A stretch of 64,000 nucleotides of DNA, taken from NCBI RefSeq assembly GCF_000718135.1, contig NZ_JOEM01000036.1:5171-69170 (forward strand). The letters run 5' to 3'. Both the position numbers and the translations under genes were made by a program. The notes under the pieces were generated by a model, which searched no databases, was not told where the DNA came from, and saw nothing but the letters and a program-made list of their open reading frames with translations. Position 1 is the first letter of the stretch, and each line of letters begins with the position of its first letter. This document shows positions 17,324-26,179 of this stretch, in pieces. The stretch is from Streptomyces cyaneofuscatus. GTDB lineage: Bacteria > Actinomycetota > Actinomycetes > Streptomycetales > Streptomycetaceae.

Positions 17324-17430
17324 AGAGCAGTGCTCTTGCTTTTGAGCGCCGACCTCCTGCACACTGATCTCAAGCGAGAGCACCGCTCTCTCATTGAGAG
17401 CACCGCTCTCATAACGGAAGCACCGCTCTC
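17324..17430. promoter_or_regulatory. Array of TetR operators: one near-start site and three 20-bp-phased sites
   Basis: AGAGCA-G-TGCTCT is a perfect palindrome at 17324-17336, next to the TetR gene. GAGAGC-ACC-GCTCTC occurs at 17376-17390 and again at 17396-17410. A third copy with one altered half-site (GGAAGC-ACC-GCTCTC) is at 17416-17430. The last three are spaced exactly 20 bp, about two helical turns, so repressor dimers would line up on one DNA face. Confidence 0.75.
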
Positions 17431-17495
17431 TCACCGCCACCGGGATCATCCCGTCACGCCCCCGCCACCGCCCCGCCCCGTCCCTGGGAGTCACC

Positions 17496-17957
17496 ATGTC
17501 GCAGCAGCCGCAGCCGTACTACCTCCGGGCCGGCGCAACCGCCACCCGCCTCAACAACGTCATCGGCCGGCTCGCCCGGCACGGCATCAGCCTCATGGGC
17601 TCCGCCGAGATGTCGGTACGGGGACGCACGAGCGGCCGGATGCAGCGCATCCCCGTCAACCCGCACCCCTACGAAGGCGCCCAGTACCTCGTCTCCGCCC
17701 GCGGCCACTCCCAGTGGGTGCGCAACATGCGCGTCGCGGGCGGCGGCGAGCTGCGAGTGGGACGCAGAACCCGGGTCTTCACCGCCGTGGAGATCGCCGA
17801 CGACGCACAGAAGGCACGCATCCTCCGCGCTTACCTGAAGCGGTGGGGCTGGGAGGTCAACCAGTACTTCCAGGGCGTCACCGCGAAATCCACGGACGCC
17901 GAACTCCTGGCCGCCGGCCCGGACCACCCGGTCTTCCGCATCACCTTCGAGAGCTGA
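17496..17957 (+). CDS. Nitroreductase family deazaflavin (F420)-dependent oxidoreductase
   Basis: 153 residues of the DDN/FDR split-barrel family, with RLARHGISLMGSAEMSVRGRTSG, the RMQRIPVNPHPYEGAQYLVSARGHSQWVRNMR core, and a C-terminal DHPVFRITF strand. These enzymes use reduced F420 to act on quinones, nitro compounds or other xenobiotics. The ATG at 17496 follows GGGAG by five bases. Control by the divergent TetR regulator is strongly suggested by the operator array, so it may be induced by a small aromatic or lipophilic ligand. Confidence 0.9.
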   Translation: MSQQPQPYYLRAGATATRLNNVIGRLARHGISLMGSAEMSVRGRTSGRMQRIPVNPHPYEGAQYLVSARGHSQWVRNMRVAGGGELRVGRRTRVFTAVEIADDAQKARILRAYLKRWGWEVNQYFQGVTAKSTDAELLAAGPDHPVFRITFES

Positions 17958-18606
17958 CCGTGCCGAGCAGCTCCGCCACCAGGTCCACCACGAGCGCGGG
18001 CCGGGACACGAACGGCGAATGGCCCGTCGGCCACTCCCGTACGGCGGTGCAGCGGGCGGCGAGCGTCCGTTGCAGGGCGGGGTCGATCGCCCGGTCCCCG
18101 GCGCAGACGACATAGGTCGAGGGGATCAGCTTCCAGCTGTGGTGCTCGGGGATCCCCCGCCCGCACCCCGGGGCCTGCGGCCGCAACAGGCCGACCGCGC
18201 GGGCGGCGAGAGGCCCGGGGCAGTCGTCGTAGAGGACATAGGCCGCCCGGCCGGGATCCAGACGTGTCGTACCGTCGGGCCCCTCCCCAGGCACGACAGC
18301 GTCACGCAGCTGCGAGGAGGTCCCGCCGAGAGCGGCCGCGCTCTCGCCCACGTCCGGCACGAAGGCCGCGAGGTAGACGAGATGGCGCGCTCCCCGTACG
18401 CCGGTGATCACCGACCCGCCGTAGGAGTGGCCGAGCAGGAGCGGAGGCCGGTCCAGCGCGTCGACGGCGGCCTGGACCGCTGCCGTGTCGGCGGCCAGGG
18501 AGCCCCGGTGGAGCTCGGGGACCACCGCCTCGAACCCCGCCGCCCGCAGGCCGTCCGCGACCGGGCCGAAGTGCTCGGGCCGGTGGTAGAGGCCATGGAC
18601 GAGCAC
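17941..18606 (-). CDS. Alpha/beta hydrolase
   Basis: 221 residues starting VLVHGLYHRPEHFGPVADGL, with the nucleophile elbow GHSYGG and the catalytic His in WPTGHSPFVSRP near the end. The GTG at 18606 is the only standard start between the upstream gene's stop at 18645 and the VLVHG strand; its ribosome binding site is weak, so it may depend on coupling to the upstream gene. The 3' end overlaps the convergent nitroreductase gene by 17 bp. The EstC/salicylate-esterase-like layout suggests a small-ester hydrolase; substrate unknown. Confidence 0.85.
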   Translation of the reverse strand: MLVHGLYHRPEHFGPVADGLRAAGFEAVVPELHRGSLAADTAAVQAAVDALDRPPLLLGHSYGGSVITGVRGARHLVYLAAFVPDVGESAAALGGTSSQLRDAVVPGEGPDGTTRLDPGRAAYVLYDDCPGPLAARAVGLLRPQAPGCGRGIPEHHSWKLIPSTYVVCAGDRAIDPALQRTLAARCTAVREWPTGHSPFVSRPALVVDLVAELLGTVSSRR

Positions 18607-18644
18607 TGCCGCGGCCCGGCCGCCCAGACCCCTCGCCGCGTCGC

Positions 18645-19862
18645 TCAGCGGTCCATCGCGCTCAACGCCCGCTGCGCCAGCGGGTGCGTACGGACCAGCT
18701 CGGCCAGCGACGTCGTGCCCCGGGTGATCCCCGCGAACGCCTTCCAGGCCGGCCGGAAGCCGGTCAGCACCGCGTGCAGCACCCCCGGGCGGCGCTCGAA
18801 CAGCTTCAGCATGCGGCGGCCGACGCCCATCTCCACGCCGAGACCGGCCTTGATGGCGAAGGCGTAGTTGAGGGCCTGGCGGCGGGCGTCCACCGCGTCG
18901 TGCGCCTCGGCGATCCTGACGGCCCATTCGCCCGCGAGCCGGCCCGAGCGCAGCGCGAAGGAGATGCCCTCCCGGGTCCACGGCTCCAGGAGGCCCGCCG
19001 CGTCGCCGCAGACCACGACCCGGCCGCGCGAGAGCGGCGAGTCGTCGCTGCGGCAGCGGGTCAGATGGCCCGAGGAGATGGACGGCTCGAACCCGGCGAG
19101 GCCGAGGCGGGCGATGAAGTCCTCCAGATACCGCTTGGTGCCCGCGCCGTCGCCGCGCGCCGAGATCACCCCGACGGTCAGCGTGTCGCCCTTGGGGAAG
19201 ACCCAGCCGTAACTGCCGGGCATCGGGCCCCAGTCGATGAGCACCCGGCCCGCCCAGTCCTCCGCAACCGTCGCCGGAACGGGGATCTCCGCCTCCAGGC
19301 CGAGGTCCACCTGGTCGAGCTTCACCCCGACATGTGCTCCTATCCGGCCCGCGCTGCCGTCCGCCCCGACGACCGCCCGCGCCAGCACCGTCTCGCCACC
19401 GGCCAGCACCACGGCGACCGTACGCCGGTCGGGGACCGCGGGCCCGTGCTGCTCCACCCGCACCACCGAGACGCCGGTGCGCAGTTCGGCACCGGCCTTC
19501 TGCGCCTCCTCCACCAGCCCGGCGTCGAACTCCGGGCGGTTGATGAGCCCGAAGAGCATGCGCCGGGATCGGCGGGTGCGGGCGAACTTCCCGTCGAGGG
19601 AGAAGGTGACCGCGTGGATACGGTCCTTCAGGGGCAGTTCGAACCCCGGCGGCAGAGCGTCCCGGGAGAACCCGATGATGCCGCCGCCACAGGTCTTGTA
19701 GCGCGGCAGTTCCGCCTTCTCCAGCAGGAGGACCTGCCGGCCCGCCACGGCTGCCGCGTACGCCGCCGATGCGCCGGCCGGTCCGGCGCCGACGACGACG
19801 ACGTCCCACACCGCCGACGACTCTTCGTTTTCCCGCCCGGCGTCTGCGTTCTCGCTGCTCAC
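18645..19862 (-). CDS. Geranylgeranyl reductase family FAD-dependent oxidoreductase
   Basis: 405 residues. The FAD-binding Rossmann motif DVVVVGAGPAGASAAYAAA is near residue 20. KAELPRYKTCGGGI is the family-specific strand, VVGADGSAGRIG is the middle GD-type motif, and VVCGDAAGLLEPWTREGISFALRSG is the second FAD-contact region. Such enzymes reduce prenyl double bonds in lipids, menaquinone or related isoprenoids. It is followed 38 bp later by the alpha/beta hydrolase gene, which is probably cotranscribed. Start ATG at 19862. Confidence 0.92.
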   Translation of the reverse strand: MSSENADAGRENEESSAVWDVVVVGAGPAGASAAYAAAVAGRQVLLLEKAELPRYKTCGGGIIGFSRDALPPGFELPLKDRIHAVTFSLDGKFARTRRSRRMLFGLINRPEFDAGLVEEAQKAGAELRTGVSVVRVEQHGPAVPDRRTVAVVLAGGETVLARAVVGADGSAGRIGAHVGVKLDQVDLGLEAEIPVPATVAEDWAGRVLIDWGPMPGSYGWVFPKGDTLTVGVISARGDGAGTKRYLEDFIARLGLAGFEPSISSGHLTRCRSDDSPLSRGRVVVCGDAAGLLEPWTREGISFALRSGRLAGEWAVRIAEAHDAVDARRQALNYAFAIKAGLGVEMGVGRRMLKLFERRPGVLHAVLTGFRPAWKAFAGITRGTTSLAELVRTHPLAQRALSAMDR

Positions 19863-20057
19863 GATGTGCTTCTGCTCCCGATCCGACCAGTGGCCCCAAG
19901 CTGCTCACGGCATCCTACGGCGCGTCCCGGCCGAGCCCCCCTGTGGGAGGATCGGCCATGATCTGTTCCTGTACGCGACACCGCATCCACGGTGTCGCCG
20001 ACGGGCGCGTACACACCGTGCCCTCCCCATAACGTCGCACCTACGAGGAGCGTGCCC

Positions 20058-21422
20058 ATGACCGCCCGCCCGATTTCCGAGACCGTCGCCTCGCTGATGC
20101 CCCGTGCGCGGGCGGAGCTCGCCGAGCTGGTCGCGTTCCCGTCGGTGGCGGACCCCGCGCAGTTCCCGAAGAGCGGGTGCGAGGCCGCGGCGAAGTGGGT
20201 CGCGGACGCCCTGCGCGCCGAGGACTTCACGGACGTCGCCCTCCTCGACACCCCCGACGGCACGCAGTCGGTCTACGGCTACCTGCCCGGCCCGGAGGGT
20301 GCTCCGACCGTACTGCTCTACGCCCACTACGACGTGCAGCCGCCGCTGGACGAGTCGGCGTGGCTCTCCCCGCCGTTCGAGCTGACCGAGCGCGACGGGC
20401 GCTGGTACGGCCGGGGTGCGGCGGACTGCAAGGGCGGGTTCATCATGCACCTGCTCGCGCTGCGCGCCCTCAAGGCGAACGGCGGTGTCCCGGTCTCGGT
20501 GAAGGTGATCGCCGAGGGTTCCGAGGAGCAGGGCACCGGCGGTCTGGAGCGGTACGCGGAGGCGCACCCGGAGCTGCTGGCGGCCGACACGATCGTCATC
20601 GGCGACACCGGGAACTTCCGGGTCGGGCTGCCGACGGTCACGGCGACGCTGCGCGGGATGACGATGCTGCGGGTGCAGCTCGACACCCTCGAAGGGAACC
20701 TGCACTCGGGACAGTTCGGCGGCGCCGCCCCCGACGCGCTGGCCGCGATGATCCAGCTGCTCGCCTCCCTGCGCGACGAGAACGGCACGACGACGGTCGA
20801 CGGCCTGACCGGTGACGCGGACTGGGACGGACTGCAGTACCCGGAGGCGGAGTTCCGGCAGGACGCCAAGGTGTTGGACGGCGTCGAGCTGATCGGTACG
20901 GGCACGGTCGCCGACCGGATCTGGGCGCGCCCCGCCGTCACCGTCATCGGCATCGACTGCCCGCCGGTCGTCGGCGCCACGCCGTCCGTGCAGGCGAGCG
21001 CCCGGGCCCAGATCAGCCTGCGGGTCCCGCCCGGCCACGACGCCGCCGAAGCGGCGAAGCTGCTCACCGCCCACCTGGAGTCGCGCGCCCCCTGGGGCGC
21101 GCGGGTGACGGTGGAGCAGGTGGGCCAGGGCCAGCCGTTCCGCGCGGACATGAGCAGCCCGGCGTACACGGCGATGGCGGCCGCGATGCGGGACGCCTAC
21201 CCGGGCCAGGAGATGCAGTCCTCCGGCATGGGCGGCTCGATCCCGCTCTGCAACACCCTGGCGGGCCTGTACCCGGAGGCGGAGATCCTGCTCATCGGCC
21301 TGAGCGAGCCCGAGGCGCAGATCCACGCGGTGAACGAGAGCGTGTCGCCGGAGGAGCTGGAGCGGATGTCGGTCACCGAGGCGCTGTTCCTGCGCAACTA
21401 CGCGGAGTCCAAGAAGGCCTGA
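20058..21422 (+). CDS. M20-family dipeptidase
   Basis: 454 residues. Metal-binding motifs are YAHYDVQPP, RGAADCKGG (bridging Asp) and AEGSEEQGTGG (catalytic Glu and metal Glu), with HSGQFGG in the lid region and a late GGSIPLC loop. This is the standard pattern of M20 metallodipeptidases (CNDP-like), which cleave small peptides in the cytoplasm. ATG 20058 has GAGGAG eight bases upstream. Monocistronic, closed by an inverted-repeat terminator. Confidence 0.93.
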   Translation: MTARPISETVASLMPRARAELAELVAFPSVADPAQFPKSGCEAAAKWVADALRAEDFTDVALLDTPDGTQSVYGYLPGPEGAPTVLLYAHYDVQPPLDESAWLSPPFELTERDGRWYGRGAADCKGGFIMHLLALRALKANGGVPVSVKVIAEGSEEQGTGGLERYAEAHPELLAADTIVIGDTGNFRVGLPTVTATLRGMTMLRVQLDTLEGNLHSGQFGGAAPDALAAMIQLLASLRDENGTTTVDGLTGDADWDGLQYPEAEFRQDAKVLDGVELIGTGTVADRIWARPAVTVIGIDCPPVVGATPSVQASARAQISLRVPPGHDAAEAAKLLTAHLESRAPWGARVTVEQVGQGQPFRADMSSPAYTAMAAAMRDAYPGQEMQSSGMGGSIPLCNTLAGLYPEAEILLIGLSEPEAQIHAVNESVSPEELERMSVTEALFLRNYAESKKA

Positions 21423-21479
21423 TCTCCCTCCAGCCCGCTTGACCTGCACTTTTCGCGGGCCGTGCGACTGATCAGCTGT

Positions 21480-21540
21480 CCGCACCCGGGCCACGGGCCG
21501 CCGAGCACGGCGTCCGTGACGGCCCGGGTGCGGTCTTCTT
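21480..21540 (+). terminator. Inverted-repeat terminator after the dipeptidase gene
   Basis: CCGCACCCGGGCC (21480-21492) pairs perfectly with GGCCCGGGTGCGG (21521-21533). A smaller ACGG/CCGT stem is nested in the loop, and TCTTCTT follows. Confidence 0.7.
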
Positions 21541-21580
21541 CGCCATCCGCCCCCAACCGGGATGGGATGGAACGACAAGA

Positions 21581-22101
21581 TCAGCCATCGTCGTCCACGC
21601 CTCCTCGCAGTCCCCACTCATCGAGGCCGGAGTAGATCACTGCGATGCGGCCCCTGGGGAAGTCGAGTGACGCGGCCTCCCCGCTGTAGAGGGCCACCAG
21701 CGAGTCGGGCCCTCTCCACCAGGTGTCTGCCAGGCCCTTCACCTCGCGCACCGGCGCATAGCCGTTCAGTTCGATGCCATCGACGTCATCGCCGACAAGC
21801 TTGGTGACCTGTTCGGCCCAAGTGGATGCGTGGTGAGCCAAGGCGAGCGATTCCACCCAGCCTTCGACGGTCGCGTGGAGAGGTGCCCATCCTTCTGCCT
21901 GGGTACCGAACTCACCCGACGGGCTGATCATGAATGAGTAGGGACTGCGGTCCGCTGGATCCCGGCTTCGAACCACCACCCTGCGGAGTCCGCTTCGGGC
22001 GAGTCCGGATCGAGGTACTTGGGGCCTCCGTCGTACTGCGGTGCGGGCGGCAGGAGCAGACCGCCCCACTGCGACCTGATCAACACTCCCGAATTCGCCA
22101 C
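21581..22101 (-). pseudogene. Conserved hypothetical protein, frameshifted near 21955
   Basis: The C-terminal frame (SPYSFMISPSGEFG ... RIAVIYSGLDEWGLRGGV) and an upstream frame on the same strand (LIRSQWGGLLLPPAPQY ... DSAGWWFEAGIQ) read as one protein if one G is restored in CCAGCGG at about 21952-21958. The joined protein would be about 173 residues from a GTG at 22101. It may also be shortened at its 5' end, because a stop lies just upstream and the divergent lipoprotein gene begins 15 bp away. The rebuilt reading has no family I can name. Confidence 0.6.
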
Positions 22102-22115
22102 ACCTCGGAGCCACT

Positions 22116-22655
22116 ATGCGTAAGCCCGCCCTGTCCGCTGCCACCCTCGTCATGGTCTTCGCGACCGTGACGGCATGCGTGTCGGGGAGCGATCAGAAGA
22201 ACGACCGACCCAAGAACGCCACCACTGCAACCGACGGAGCCCCGGCCAAGGAGTCAGTGGAGAAGCTCACCGCCAGTGACGCCTTCAAGGTCCTTTCCGG
22301 CAAGGTCGCGTCCGCCGAGCTCTCGGGCGTCGTCACCGAGGACGACGACCCGAACCATCTCCTCGGCCGCCCCGACCAGTACACCAGCAAGGTCACGTTC
22401 ACGGACTCCCGCATCAAGGTGGACGACGTCGCCGACGCGGAGCCCGGCAGCGTCGGGCTCGGCGGAGCGATCGAAGTCTTCACGACAGCGGCCGACGCCC
22501 AGGCCCGCGCCGACTACATCAAGAACGTCACCAAGGGCATGCCCCTGCTTGCCGAGTACGGCTTTGTCAGCGGCACCGTGCTCATCCGCGTCAGCCACTA
22601 CCTCACCCCGACCCAGTCTGCCGACTACAAGGCCGCTGCCGCAGCCATCGGGTAG
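22116..22655 (+). CDS. Secreted lipoprotein of unknown function
   Basis: 179 residues. A lipoprotein signal peptide (MRKPALSAATLVMVFATVTAC) has the lipobox VTAC at Cys21, followed by a charged Ser/Thr/Lys linker. The mature part has an EDDDPNHLLGRPDQYTSK motif and a DSRIKV...GAIEVFTTAADAQARADYIKN segment common to actinobacterial lipoproteins of unknown role. It is anchored outside the membrane. Confidence 0.82.
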   Translation: MRKPALSAATLVMVFATVTACVSGSDQKNDRPKNATTATDGAPAKESVEKLTASDAFKVLSGKVASAELSGVVTEDDDPNHLLGRPDQYTSKVTFTDSRIKVDDVADAEPGSVGLGGAIEVFTTAADAQARADYIKNVTKGMPLLAEYGFVSGTVLIRVSHYLTPTQSADYKAAAAAIG

Positions 22656-23237
22656 GCGCCACCTCTCCGGCGGACCTGCCGGCCGCTCCTCCGGGCGGAC
22701 ACCGCAGGGAGTCCGAACGGCTCATCGGCGCGACGAAGGCGGGACCCGGCTCGGGCGGGGTACTTCCGTACAGTCAGCCCTATCGGACTTTCAGGCGGAG
22801 GAGGCTCGCGCCCAACTGTCCGAGGGCGGCCAGCCGCTTCTTCGGCAACTTCTTCCGTGGCACCGGCTGTACCGCAGATCGCCGCTCCTCCCAGGCCGGG
22901 CCCCTGTGAGCTGATGAACCCGAGACCGACCCCAGCGCGTCATGAACTCTCCTCGCGGGCGTGCGGCATGTCCGTGGTCACGGTGTCCACACCAGACGTC
23001 AGGCGCACGCCATGCTGGAGGACGACGAGGCGTTCTATCGCCGGTGCAGGCGGAACCTTCACTGCACACCGGCGGCAGAGCGGGTCACGACGGCGGGCTG
23101 TGGGGGACTGCGCGACCCACCTCGTGACCTCGGCCAGGTGCGCACGGCGGACCGAAGTGTGGGTCGTTCGCCCTCGGCGAAGTCGCCGGAAGCGTAGTTC
23201 TGTAGGGCGGATGCAGGTGTCTGCGTACGTTCGCCGC
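22656..23237. other. Gap without a confident gene
   Basis: About 580 bp. A plus-strand frame at 22961-23197 contains HAMLEDDEAFYRRCRRNLHC, which looks protein-like but has no sensible start or end and may be a remnant. No repeat or structured RNA recognised. Confidence 0.4.
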
Positions 23238-23933
23238 ATGGATCTCATCGAGGTACTCACCGGGCACCTGCACATGTTCCGCTTCCGGATCGGCCAGGCC
23301 TATCTCTGGCGTGACGGGGCGGACCTGACGCTGATCGACGCCGGGGACATCGGTGCGGCGTCCGCGATCGAGGACGCGGTACGGGGCCTTGGCCTCGACC
23401 CCGCCCGGATCGGGCGCATCGTCCTCACCCATGGCCACCGTGACCACTACGGCGCGGCTCAGGAGCTGGCGGACCGCCACGGCGCCGAGATCCTCGCCCA
23501 CCCGCTGGACGCGCCGGTGATCCGGGGCGAGCTCCCCGTACCGGAACCGGACCTGCTCGACTGGGAACGGCCGTTGTACGAGCACGGGCTGACGGTCCCC
23601 GAGGCGCCGCCCACCCGGGTCGACCGCGAGGTGGCCGACGGGGAGGTGCTGCCGTTCGGCGGCGGGGCCCGGGTGGTCCATGCCCCGGGCCACACGCCGG
23701 GCTCCGTCGCGCTCCATCTGCCGCGCCACGGGGTCCTGTTCACCGGGGACTGTGCGGCGGGCGTCGGGGAGGTGATGCTCGGCGTGTTCAACGTGGACCG
23801 GGCGCAGGCCCAGGAGACGTTCCGGCGGCTGGCCGCCCTGGAGGCCCGTACGGTCTGCTTCGGGCACGGCGACCCGCTCACCGAGGACGCGGCGGCGGTC
23901 ATGCGGGAGGCGGCGGGCGTCCCGGCGGCCTAG
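23238..23933 (+). CDS. MBL-fold metallo-hydrolase
   Basis: 231 residues. The metallo-beta-lactamase signature LTHGHRDHYGA is near residue 58 (HxHxDH-type). Further metal ligands are HAPGHTPGSVAL, VLFTGDCAAG and the final CFGHGDPL. The N-terminal strands (MFRFRIGQAYLWRDGADLTLIDAG) are typical of glyoxalase II-like members. The role is a generic hydrolase for thioester, lactone or phosphodiester substrates. ATG 23238 is the family-like start. Its stop overlaps the convergent next gene by 4 bp. Confidence 0.9.
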   Translation: MDLIEVLTGHLHMFRFRIGQAYLWRDGADLTLIDAGDIGAASAIEDAVRGLGLDPARIGRIVLTHGHRDHYGAAQELADRHGAEILAHPLDAPVIRGELPVPEPDLLDWERPLYEHGLTVPEAPPTRVDREVADGEVLPFGGGARVVHAPGHTPGSVALHLPRHGVLFTGDCAAGVGEVMLGVFNVDRAQAQETFRRLAALEARTVCFGHGDPLTEDAAAVMREAAGVPAA

Positions 23934-24541
23934 CGGGTGGCCGGAGGCCCAGGACGCGGCGCCACCACCTCGGTCACCCTGCCGGAACCGGCGACCGGCC
24001 GGGCTTCGTACATCGTGATCGCGTCACCGCACCTCAGATGGGCCCATCGTTCGGGGGTCAGAGGTGCCAGCCGGACCTCGGCGGTCTCCCCCGGTCCGAA
24101 CTCCCGCACGTTCTCCACCCACAGCGTGGCGATGCTCAACTCCCGCTCACCGTCGGCATTCCGGTTGCCGATGTCCCACATCGGCCGGAGCCGGCCGTCG
24201 CCGGAGAAGGCCGTCCGGCGCAGGCCCTCCCCCGCAGCCACCAGGGTCAGGGTCGCCCGGATGGTGCCGTGCCGGACTTCCCAGGCCCGCCACTCGCACC
24301 ACCGGCGACTGCGGTCGAGCATCATCTGGCGGGCGGCTTCGGCGAGGCGTTCCCAGAAGCCGACGGAGACGGGGTGGGTATCGCCGATCTCGGTGAGTGC
24401 GTCGAGCGCTCGCTCCCACTCGGAGGACACGATGTCCTCGCGCACGTCCTCGGCCGTCCAGCCGCTCTCCGCCACGGCCTCCTCGGGCAGCAGGTCGGCG
24501 GCCTGGCGAAGGAGTGTGAACGCGTCATCCATGTGGTGCAT
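23930..24541 (-). CDS. Conserved hypothetical protein with EF-Tu domain-3-like C-terminus
   Basis: 203 residues. The N-terminal helical half (DAFTLLRQAADLLPEE, WERALDALTEIGDTHP) is followed by a beta-barrel-like C-terminus (ELSIATLWVENVREFGPGETAEVRLAPLTPERWAHLRCGDAITMYEARPVAG). That segment resembles translation-factor domain 3 proteins of unknown role seen in Streptomyces. The ATG at 24541 has GGAG close upstream; a second ATG at 24532 is possible. It lies downstream of the kinase-NUDIX gene on the same strand. Confidence 0.8.
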   Translation of the reverse strand: MHHMDDAFTLLRQAADLLPEEAVAESGWTAEDVREDIVSSEWERALDALTEIGDTHPVSVGFWERLAEAARQMMLDRSRRWCEWRAWEVRHGTIRATLTLVAAGEGLRRTAFSGDGRLRPMWDIGNRNADGERELSIATLWVENVREFGPGETAEVRLAPLTPERWAHLRCGDAITMYEARPVAGSGRVTEVVAPRPGPPATR

Positions 24542-24599
24542 TGTGCTCCGGCCGAGGAGCCCCTCCGTCAGGGCGTCCGCTCCGGCTGATACCCGCCCG

Positions 24600-25640
24600 T
24601 CAGCCCACCGGGACGCCCGCCTCCAGGTTGAGCACCGTGGACCGCTCCCGCGCCCGCAGGGCCCAGCGCAGCCGCTCGTAGCGGGTGGGGGGCAGCATCC
24701 CCGCCGCCTCCTGCTCCGTGACGAAGCGCCAGCCGCGCAGTTCGGAGCCGGGGAGCAGCAGCCGGCCGGCGTCCTCGGAGCGCAGCAGTCCCCCGTCGAA
24801 GAGGAAGCGCAGTCCGCCGTAGCCGGGCGGGGAGGGCGGCTCCCAGTCGACGAGGAGCAGCGCGGGGAGCCGGTCGAGGCGGAGCCCTATCTCCTCGGCC
24901 ACCTCCCGTATCCCGGCCTGCGCCGGGGCCTCGCCCTCCTCCACGACCCCGCCGGGGAACTCCCAGCCGGGCTTGTACGTGGGGTCGACGAGGAGCACCC
25001 GGTCCTGTTCGTCGAAGAGCAGCACCCCGGCGGCGACGGTCGCGCCGGTCGGCTCGGGGCTCTGGACGATCTCGCATGCCCCGGCGGCGCCGCTGCGGAC
25101 GGCATCCGCGATCCGCTCGGCGGTCTCGCGCGGGGTGAGGGCGCTGTTGTCGATCACATGGGCGTCCGCGGTGATCCAGCCGAGGGCATCCTGGTAGGGG
25201 CCGATGTGGTCGTACGCCCACCGGTTGACCCGCTCGCTCTGCTCGCGGTCGCCGGGGTACTCCACCCGGCCCGCTATCCGGCTACGCAGGATCGTTTCCT
25301 CAGGTGAGAGCAGCACATGCCGGACCGGGATGCGCCGCGAGGCGAGCCCGCCGAACATCTCGTCCCGGTACTCCTGTCTCAGCAGCGTCATCGGCACCAC
25401 CAGCACCCCGGGTGCCTCGGCCAGCAGCGCGGCCGCCGTGTCCACCACGAGCCGCCGCCAGATCCTCAGGTCCTGGAAGTCGCCCACCTCGGCCAGCTTC
25501 TTCTGGGGCAGCAGTCCGCGCAGCCCCGCTCCGGTGAGCTCCGGGTCGTACAAGGTGCTGTTCGGGATCAGATCGATCAGTTCGCCCGCGACGCTGGTCT
25601 TACCCGCGCCGAACGCACCGTTGATCCAGACGACAATCAC
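24600..25640 (-). CDS. Fusion of P-loop kinase (TmrB-like) and NUDIX hydrolase
   Basis: 346 residues in two domains. Residues 1-~175 are a P-loop kinase, with Walker A NGAFGAGKTSVA near residue 6 and ADAHVIDNSALTPRETAERI at the end. It resembles the TmrB/AAA group that handles small-molecule substrates. Residues ~195-330 are a NUDIX domain with GGVVEEGEAPAQAGIREVAEEIG as its box (GX5EX7REVXEEXG). The GTG at 25640 overlaps the upstream stop (TAGTG) and has GGAG seven bases before it. Kinase-NUDIX fusions are common in Streptomyces but their substrate is unknown; nucleotide or antibiotic turnover is plausible. Confidence 0.85.
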   Translation of the reverse strand: MIVVWINGAFGAGKTSVAGELIDLIPNSTLYDPELTGAGLRGLLPQKKLAEVGDFQDLRIWRRLVVDTAAALLAEAPGVLVVPMTLLRQEYRDEMFGGLASRRIPVRHVLLSPEETILRSRIAGRVEYPGDREQSERVNRWAYDHIGPYQDALGWITADAHVIDNSALTPRETAERIADAVRSGAAGACEIVQSPEPTGATVAAGVLLFDEQDRVLLVDPTYKPGWEFPGGVVEEGEAPAQAGIREVAEEIGLRLDRLPALLLVDWEPPSPPGYGGLRFLFDGGLLRSEDAGRLLLPGSELRGWRFVTEQEAAGMLPPTRYERLRWALRARERSTVLNLEAGVPVG

Positions 25641-25954
25641 TAGTACTCCAGGGTGGGAAGGCCGCTGGCCAGCGGCGGAGTGGGTTTCGCGTGATCGTCT
25701 GGGAGACGGATGGGAAAAGGCGGTGTCCACAGCCCGGCTCCCACCGCTTCCTTCTCCCACACCTCCTGGAGATACCCAACGATCCGCTCCTCCATTGGTA
25801 TCGTCACCCCGCTGTACGTACCCTCCACACCGGGCAGCTCATGCCGGCTGGTGCCCGCGTAGACGGTGGCAATGGTGATCTCGCAGGTCTTGCGGTCGAT
25901 GCGGCGGCGCTTCATCCGGACCGCCTGGCAGACGCCGGGGATGAGCGAGTTACT
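25640..25954 (-). pseudogene. Chimeric remnant: ISAs1-type transposase fragment joined to the 3' end of another gene
   Basis: On the minus strand, 25847-25954 encodes IPGVCQAVRMKRRRIDRKT followed by EITIATVYAGTS, close to the PGVxQAVxVKRRR...TVYAVTSL region of ISAs1-family transposases. The frame continues into VGYLQEVWEKEAVGAGLWTP...LPTLEY, which reads like the end of a different protein. It ends TAG overlapping the GTG of the kinase-NUDIX gene, so this tail was probably the original coupled neighbour. No intact transposase or ends seen. Confidence 0.5.
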
Positions 25955-26179
25955 GACCGGTGGCGACCGTGATGCGGCGGATCTCGGAGCGGTCGTGGCC
26001 GCTGCCCCGGGTGTCATCACGTCCGGGTTCGACCACTACGACCGGCTCCGACCCCGCATCGAGAGCTGATCGCGGCCCGTGCGGCAGAAGACCGCAGCAG
26101 TACGAGACAGGCCCTGGCGGGTTCGGCACTCTGGCCCGTCCGCGTCGCACGGCTACAGGTCCCGCCTGCAGGCCCAGCT
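25955..26179. other. Remnant sequence between two pseudogenes
   Basis: A short plus-strand frame ending GVITSGFDHYDRLRPRIES looks like the tail of a lost protein. Nothing intact. Confidence 0.3.
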
